From Coprinopsis marcescibilis (Eukaryota; Basidiomycota; Agaricomycetes; Agaricales; Psathyrellaceae): DNA of 23,156 bases. Within the stretch, counting starts at the first letter, position 1. Each line of letters opens with the position of its first letter. The notes under the pieces were generated by a model. It saw nothing but the letters and a program-made list of their open reading frames with translations, was not told where the DNA came from and searched no databases. Made by a program: the position numbers and the translations under genes. The DNA lies in assembly GCA_004369085.1 (NCBI GenBank), contig ML210393.1:15473-38628 (forward strand), read 5' to 3'. Positions 19,121 to 23,156 of this stretch are shown here, in pieces.

Positions 19121-20313
19121 TTACCCATCCTGGGGGAAGCTGGCGGCATTGCCGTGGTAGGGTAATTTTACGTGCCTCGGAAAGCTGTGAAAGGACAACG
19201 TCGCCCCACAAGGCAGTCCAGTATATAGGTCCTCGAGCATGCACATATGCCGCTCGGTATACCTATTCCCCGTGGAAGGGAGGTGGGTGTTGTTGATGTG
19301 CAACATGAGGGACTTCCTCTGTCCCACCACTCTGACGTTGCAGCGTTGGCCGCGGGTGTTTGGGTTGTTGGTGTGGAGGTGCCAGGTGCAGGCCCACTCG
19401 GGCTCAGCGGCCGCGATCTCCATCATCTGCCTTTCGTGGGTCGCATGTGCGACTCTTATGTAGTTGCGGATGTAGTGGATGTTGGGGGCGAAGAGGTGTT
19501 GGCCTCGAGTCCAATTTCCTCCGTAAAGAATTTCGTAGAGATTTTGGAGGCCGTTGGGGTCCTCGAGCGCGCTGTGAACAGGGAGAGAACAGCTAGCGGT
19601 CAGTACCAGCAAACGTCAAACGGCAAACGCGCTTTTGAAGTTGATATGTGAAAGCTGCGGTGGTACGTACGCTTCCAATGTGGGGGGCAGTTCGGCATCG
19701 CCTTGGAATCGATCGTAGAATTCCATCTGTGTGATAGTCATTTGCTCGATGCTGCTCGCGTATTGCTTTGTGTAATGGGAAATGAGCAGGAGCATAAATT
19801 CCATTGCTTTGGCGCTGTCATCGAGTGTCTCGACTGGCCTGCAGAGGTAAGTCAGTCAGCCGTTATGTATGTATGTAGGTCATCTGAAATCCATTATCTC
19901 AATACTTGCTTTTCGTTTACAGAGCCAGTTACCAGGGCTAACGCTATCCGAGCGCGAAGACGCGAAGGCTCACCAAACAGGTTGCATAGTGCGAAGAAGG
20001 CCTCATCGTCTAAAAAGCTGGAGGGGGTAGGTTCAGTGATTAGCCGAACGCCAAGTTCGGGTAGTACTACCGTGACGCATGACTCACTGGGTTTCTGAGA
20101 TCCCGCCCTTGATAAAGCGCTCGCTGCTGTAGGCCTCGAATCGCTCTGGTGGGATGGTGGATTTGATAGGAAGAAGCTCGCATATCTTATGGGCGTAGAG
20201 AAGGTCCACGAGATGTGGTGTGGTCATGACGAAACTGCTTCAGCCAATTAGCCAAGAATCATTTATGTGCTGGACAGGAGGACTCACCCGGGATTTCTCG
20301 CTTGGATGTTCAT
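19121..20313 (-). CDS. Five-exon gene, putative Cys/His finger protein
   Basis: Spliced model: complement(join(19121..19571, 19671..19833, 19974..20017, 20088..20234, 20288..20313)), 276 aa, all phases consistent. It starts MNIQARNPGFVMTTPHLVDL. The N-terminal 135 residues are helical-looking and unrecognised. The C-terminal half has two spaced Cys/His clusters: C-TW...RCNVRV...MLHINNTH and C-MLEDLYTGLPCGATLSF...RHVKLPYH. These resemble the divergent C2H2 fingers of mushroom regulators. The third intron is given with acceptor GGCCAG (19834-19836), because the nearer CTGCAG would break the frame. Single copy in the window. A nuclear DNA-binding role is inferred only from the finger-like spacing; the model without transcript data could be wrong at exon 3, which is only 44 nt. 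Confidence 0.65.
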
Positions 20314-20402
20314 TTTGCCAGGGTAATGAAGGATGCAGTGCTCTTAAGTATTTAATAGTAGAGTGTGGTATGTAGGAGGATCCACTTACCACTTGCAGGC
20401 TT

Positions 20403-20411
20403 CTATTTATA
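20403..20411 (-). promoter_or_regulatory. TATA box of the finger-like gene
   Basis: Minus strand GACGTATAAATAGAAGCC, about 90 bp upstream of the ATG at 20313. A GTAAGT just downstream of it (near 20390) could mark a 5' leader intron. Confidence 0.5.
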
Positions 20412-20413
20412 CG

Positions 20414-21029
20414 TCGCAGAGGATGGTCGCTATTGGGGATCTGCTGTTATTGTGTAGTAGACTGCTGGCGCAAGCATAGGCCGGGCACTGTGTCTTGGAC
20501 CACTCGTGGCTGGATGGTGCACCGAGTGCTACCGGGGCCATGGCTTGCCCTTATTGTAGTACCACTACCGACTGTGTGTCCGGCCGTCCGGAGGCCAAGA
20601 TGGAAACTCAATGCGGCCATATACCTCGATAGTGACTCTCGTTGAATGGGACATTGGTCGCACTCGGCATGGTTGATTGGCGAGTGCGTTGCGTAGAGCT
20701 CGAAACAATAATTTAAGGTACCTTCGAACCCGGGCGCGACAACAAGGAGCGGTGCTTGGGCCGCGGTTAAAGTAAAGCTCCAACTTTACTATACATGTAC
20801 TGTACTCTACATGTACTGTATATTGACAGTACCTAATGTAGTATATATACAGTGTGCTCATGCCTCTTGAGCAGTGAGCAGCGAGCTTGCGGCTCCTATA
20901 ACCTTAAACCGCCTCCTAATGCTAAACGTTCTCCTACTCATACAATACATAACCACCGCGGCAATCACAAATGAGAATCACTCCTTGAACATGGCATGTG
21001 AGTTGGCCTCTTGGTCTGGCTGACATCCT
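20414..21029. other. Intergenic, AT-rich with small repeats
   Basis: No gene seen. A 13-bp unit TACATGTACTGTA occurs twice in tandem (20792-20820), next to a 7-bp hairpin (AGTAAAG...CTTTACT near 20771-20790) and the TA-rich TAGTATATATACAG near 20840. Confidence 0.45.
20792..20820. repeat. Tandem palindromic 13-16 bp unit
   Basis: TACATGTACTGTA-CTC-TACATGTACTGTA, two perfect copies. TACATGTA within each is itself a palindrome. Could bind a dimeric protein or be simple-sequence noise. Confidence 0.5.
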
Positions 21030-22250
21030 TCAGAAGCGTTCAGGTATTTCCTCGTCGTTCCTTGTTAGATTGCCAGATACTTGAGATTCCCCTTGCTGTG
21101 GCATGTGAGCAAAGGCGAGTGATCGGGATAGGGCTTCCGCGCTTGACTTATCGGTCTTCGCCCAAGACCTTCCCGTCGTGACGCGGAAGATGATCATTTG
21201 GGGTGCTAATGCCTGGGTTACAGGGGTCACCAGCAATCCCGATGAGAGACTATGTCCACACACCTGCAGGGCATAGTATACAGCTGATACACACCGAGAT
21301 GTTACGGCCAGTGCCTTGGGGTCACCATCGTAGCGAGCGGCGATCTGGGCGGCAACAACGGTGACCACGTTGATAATACCGACAATGGTGAGTGGTAGTG
21401 CTGATTCGACTAGAATTCTAATCGCAGTATGGTAAACCGATAACCGTTCACCGGCGGAAGTCAATGATCGTGCAAAGTTCCGATGAGATGACCAGAGTTT
21501 GTAGCAAAGTATCGATGTTATGAGGAGGTTTGTCGCAAACGTCAGAATTTCCAAGGCGATCCACACCTTATCCAGTGCTACCCTGCCTTCCGATGGCCCC
21601 GCTGACGACACGCTGCCGAAGATAGTCAAAGCTTGAATGTTGATTAACGATTATCCTACCCGCTATGGTGCTATACTTACCAATAAGTGATAGGTACATC
21701 AACACCGGCAAAGCTAACAGCCAAAGCCATCCTCCAGCCAGAAGTAAATAACATCGAAATAGCTGTGAATTAAAGTCAGTATGGTCCAATAATGGGGGAT
21801 CTAAAATGTGTACCAGGAGTCCATCCCCTATTAGAAACACAAACAGTGGGAAAAGAAAGCTAAAAAAATCCTTTGGAAAACGGGAGTCAGGGGAGTAATA
21901 ACGTATCAAGGCATCGATATCTCGATATCTGCTGGATGCTTCCGGAAAGATATTGTCCATATCGAAGCATGCTCCCACCGTGTAGGCTGTAAATATCAAC
22001 CCGCCAGAAATCAGATATAATGCTCTTCCCTGTCTCCTTTCCGGTGGTGTCCCGCAAAAGACTATGAAGGCGTAAGAGTGCATGAACAACTGAATGCCTG
22101 GAGTTCGGGGCTGGTCAAATGACGCGCCAATCACACTTGACTTCGTCACTTACCAACCGTGACCATTTCGATAATATATTTAGTGTATTCTGCCTTCAGC
22201 AGTGCAAGGGCGTATTCTTCAGCATATTCCTTCGTCCAAACAGAAGACAT
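21030..22250 (-). CDS. Family M seven-helix membrane protein, copy 3
   Basis: Spliced model: complement(join(21030..21212, 21264..21631, 21681..21762, 21814..22097, 22154..22250)), 337 aa. It starts MSSVWTKEYAEEYALALLK. Exon 1 (97 nt) and exon 3 (82 nt) have the same length as in copy 2; exon 2 is 12 nt longer and exon 4 is 18 nt shorter, all in phase. Family marks: GIQLFMHSYA, ETPSEKRQGRA here as GTPPERRQGRA, LIGDGLL then LFRCYLLLAGGW across the splice, RILVESALPLTIVG, QALAPQMIIFRVTTGRSW, and a short polar tail ending IPERF. The exon 4 acceptor is TTCAAG. A likely TA-rich TATA element lies near 22353-22362, about 105 bp upstream. Function unknown; a plasma- or endomembrane protein is expected from the helices. 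Confidence 0.87.
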
Positions 22251-22276
22251 GGAAGCTTGGGCAAGTCTAGTTTGGC
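22251..22276 (-). promoter_or_regulatory. Conserved 5' leader of family M copy 3
   Basis: Minus strand AAACTAGACTTGCCCAAGC immediately before the ATG; nearly the same leader precedes copy 2. Confidence 0.5.
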
Positions 22277-22800
22277 ACTCGAGATGAGAGTAAGTTCGGA
22301 AGACAAAAGGGAGAGGAAGCTTGGCAGTGTTTGGTGTTCTGGAAGGCCCTCAATATATATATCAATGTCAATGAACATTGATTCCAATCTATATCTATTC
22401 ACAGGAGTTGGGGTCACGATCGAGGTTTCACAAAGGCCTGATGTGATTGATGGTCCTGAGAGAGCACCTCACAGAACGCGAGCTTCGATGCCCTGAAAAT
22501 AGTTTGCTGATTTCAACGACTGAATGAGAACAGCGCGCACTATACTTGGTGGGTAGTGTTCCGGATCATCATGACGGGAGTTCTGATAAATTTCTATTAT
22601 TAGAAGATGGAAAGCCCCCGTGTGTATCGTATTTCATTGGCAGTGGCCCGTGGGTTAACTGGAATAATCTCTGGACACGTTCAGATCCAAGAGGGTATAG
22701 GGATCATATTACCCTCGTATCTTGGGACCAGGCTGTTGGGGGTGTGGGCGAGGGAACGCATGTTTGAGGGTCTTCGGACCATCAGGTGCGGAATCATAAT
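22277..22800. other. Intergenic between M copy 3 and the Helitron end
   Basis: The left part holds the promoter of M copy 3. The rest carries no supportable gene or repeat. Confidence 0.45.
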
Positions 22801-22804
22801 AATG

Positions 22805-22839
22805 ACAAGCCTTCGGCTTGCCCGTGGCTTCGCCACGGG
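22805..22839. repeat. Two adjacent perfect hairpins at the Helitron end
   Basis: CAAGCC-TTC-GGCTTG (22805-22819) and CCCGTGGC-TTC-GCCACGGG (22821-22839). On the element's own strand both have GAA loops. They probably correspond to the palindromes that signal termination of rolling-circle transposition. Confidence 0.75.
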
Positions 22840-22849
22840 GGAAAAACAC

Positions 22850-22926
22850 AGGCTTGCCCTGCGGCCCGCCGACTCACAGGCTTGCCCTGCGGCCCGCCAA
22901 CACAGAGGCTTGGCCTGCGGCCCGCC
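22850..22926. repeat. Three direct repeats, period 28 bp
   Basis: AGGCTTGCCCTGCGGCCCGCC at 22850-22870 and 22878-22898, and with one change at 22906-22926, separated by 7-bp variable spacers. The units share CAAGCC-type sequence with the neighbouring hairpin. Confidence 0.85.
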
Positions 22927-22961
22927 TTAGTAGAAGGAAGTTGTAAGTGTTAGAAAAAATA

Positions 22962-23156
22962 TCAATTCAGAATTTGTAATACTTCAGGATATACAATATT
23001 TTTAGTTCTAAGTGGTAAAGTAAAATCATCACGTGGATCAGTAATAGCTTTTATGTTATGAACAGAAGTAACTCGGGAAACTGCAACATAAAGTTGCCCA
23101 TGAGTGAAAACAGGAGTACGGAGATCAAGACCAACATGTTTTACTGATTGACCTTG
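22962..23156 (-). CDS. Helitron helicase (Pif1-like), C-terminal fragment
   Basis: The frame enters from beyond the window edge and ends at a TGA at 22962-22964; 64 residues are visible. It begins with [16 protein letters not shown] and contains [11 protein letters not shown], the last conserved helicase motif of superfamily 1 Pif1-type enzymes as found in eukaryotic Helitron RepHel proteins. The fragment ends [12 protein letters not shown]. In the full protein this helicase unwinds donor DNA during rolling-circle transposition, together with an N-terminal Rep nuclease not visible here. No frameshift or stop disrupts the visible part, and the codons are AT-rich compared with the rest of the window, as expected for a separate mobile lineage. 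It lies directly upstream of the hairpin-rich 3' terminus, the normal order in these elements. Confidence 0.92.
   Translation of the reverse strand, partial: QGQSVKHVGLDLRTPVFTHGQLYVAVSRVTSVHNIKAITDPRDDFTLPLRTKNIVYPEVLQILN

Larger units (their letters stand above)
22805..23156 (-). mobile_element. 3' end of a Helitron (rolling-circle transposon)
   Basis: The end of a Helitron helicase gene (22962-23156) is followed, in its own direction, by three 21-bp GC-rich direct repeats and two perfect hairpins, a layout expected of a Helitron 3' terminus. The element continues outside the window. A terminal CTRR motif after the last hairpin could not be placed with certainty, so the outer boundary near 22800 is approximate. 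Confidence 0.75.

Noticed and set aside
18799..19149. 116-codon minus-strand frame as a separate gene
   Set aside because: It overlaps the last exon of the 19121-20313 gene in another frame, lacks an ATG at its upstream end and has no motifs.
19239..19651. Plus-strand frames of 74-134 codons
   Set aside because: They are antisense shadows of the Cys/His-rich last exon of the minus-strand gene.
20830..20855. TA-rich TAGTATATATACAG as a TATA box
   Set aside because: No gene starts within a suitable distance on either strand.
22922..22930. TACTAA next to the GC-rich repeats as the Helitron CTRR end
   Set aside because: No hairpin lies just before it on the element's strand; the hairpins come after it, so the true end is more likely near 22800.

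Overview
The window looks like a gene-poor, duplication-rich accessory region of a filamentous basidiomycete, most likely an Agaricomycete mushroom. The reasons are dense introns of about 48-75 nt with GTRNGT donors, TATA boxes about 90-190 bp upstream of starts, protein families I know only as uncharacterised Agaricomycete families, and the end of a eukaryotic rolling-circle (Helitron) transposon at the right edge. No rRNA, tRNA, CRISPR or bacterial signal was seen.

Layout, left to right. Positions 1-1394 are a DNA transposon with about 61-bp terminal inverted repeats that encloses a zinc-chelating protein gene on the minus strand. From 1432 to 5400 lies a wreckage zone: two copies of a ~210-bp dispersed repeat, a decayed and interrupted copy of gene family P (2517-4473), and an LTR-like AT-rich tract. 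Two tandem minus-strand genes for a seven-helix membrane protein family (family M) follow at 5864-7167 and 8417-9749. Next come an intact plus-strand P gene (11089-12562), two minus-strand copies of a small spliced gene (family S, 12914-13417 and 14916-15383) with a family M relic between them, a second P gene on the minus strand (16897-18429), a five-exon minus-strand gene with Cys/His finger-like motifs (19121-20313), a third family M gene (21030-22250), and the C-terminal end of a Helitron helicase with its hairpin-rich terminus (22805-23156).

Gene structures were built by hand: for each multi-copy family I compared copies and accepted splice sites that gave the same phase and nearly the same exon lengths in each. 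This gives spliced products of 354 and 337 aa for two M genes (about 349 aa for the third), 434 and 458 aa for the two P genes, 118 aa for S copy A (127 codons for copy B), and 276 aa for the finger-like gene. These structures are the main content of this annotation, because most single open frames in the window cover only parts of genes.

The genes do not form a recognisable metabolic pathway. Three unrelated families (M, P, S) are each duplicated and interleaved within 20 kb, with relics of M and P and with two otherwise open copies (M copy 1, S copy B) lacking an ATG where their sisters start. The picture is birth-and-death evolution of lineage-specific genes next to mobile elements. Functions of M, P and S are unknown to me; only the Helitron helicase fragment is a confident functional assignment.
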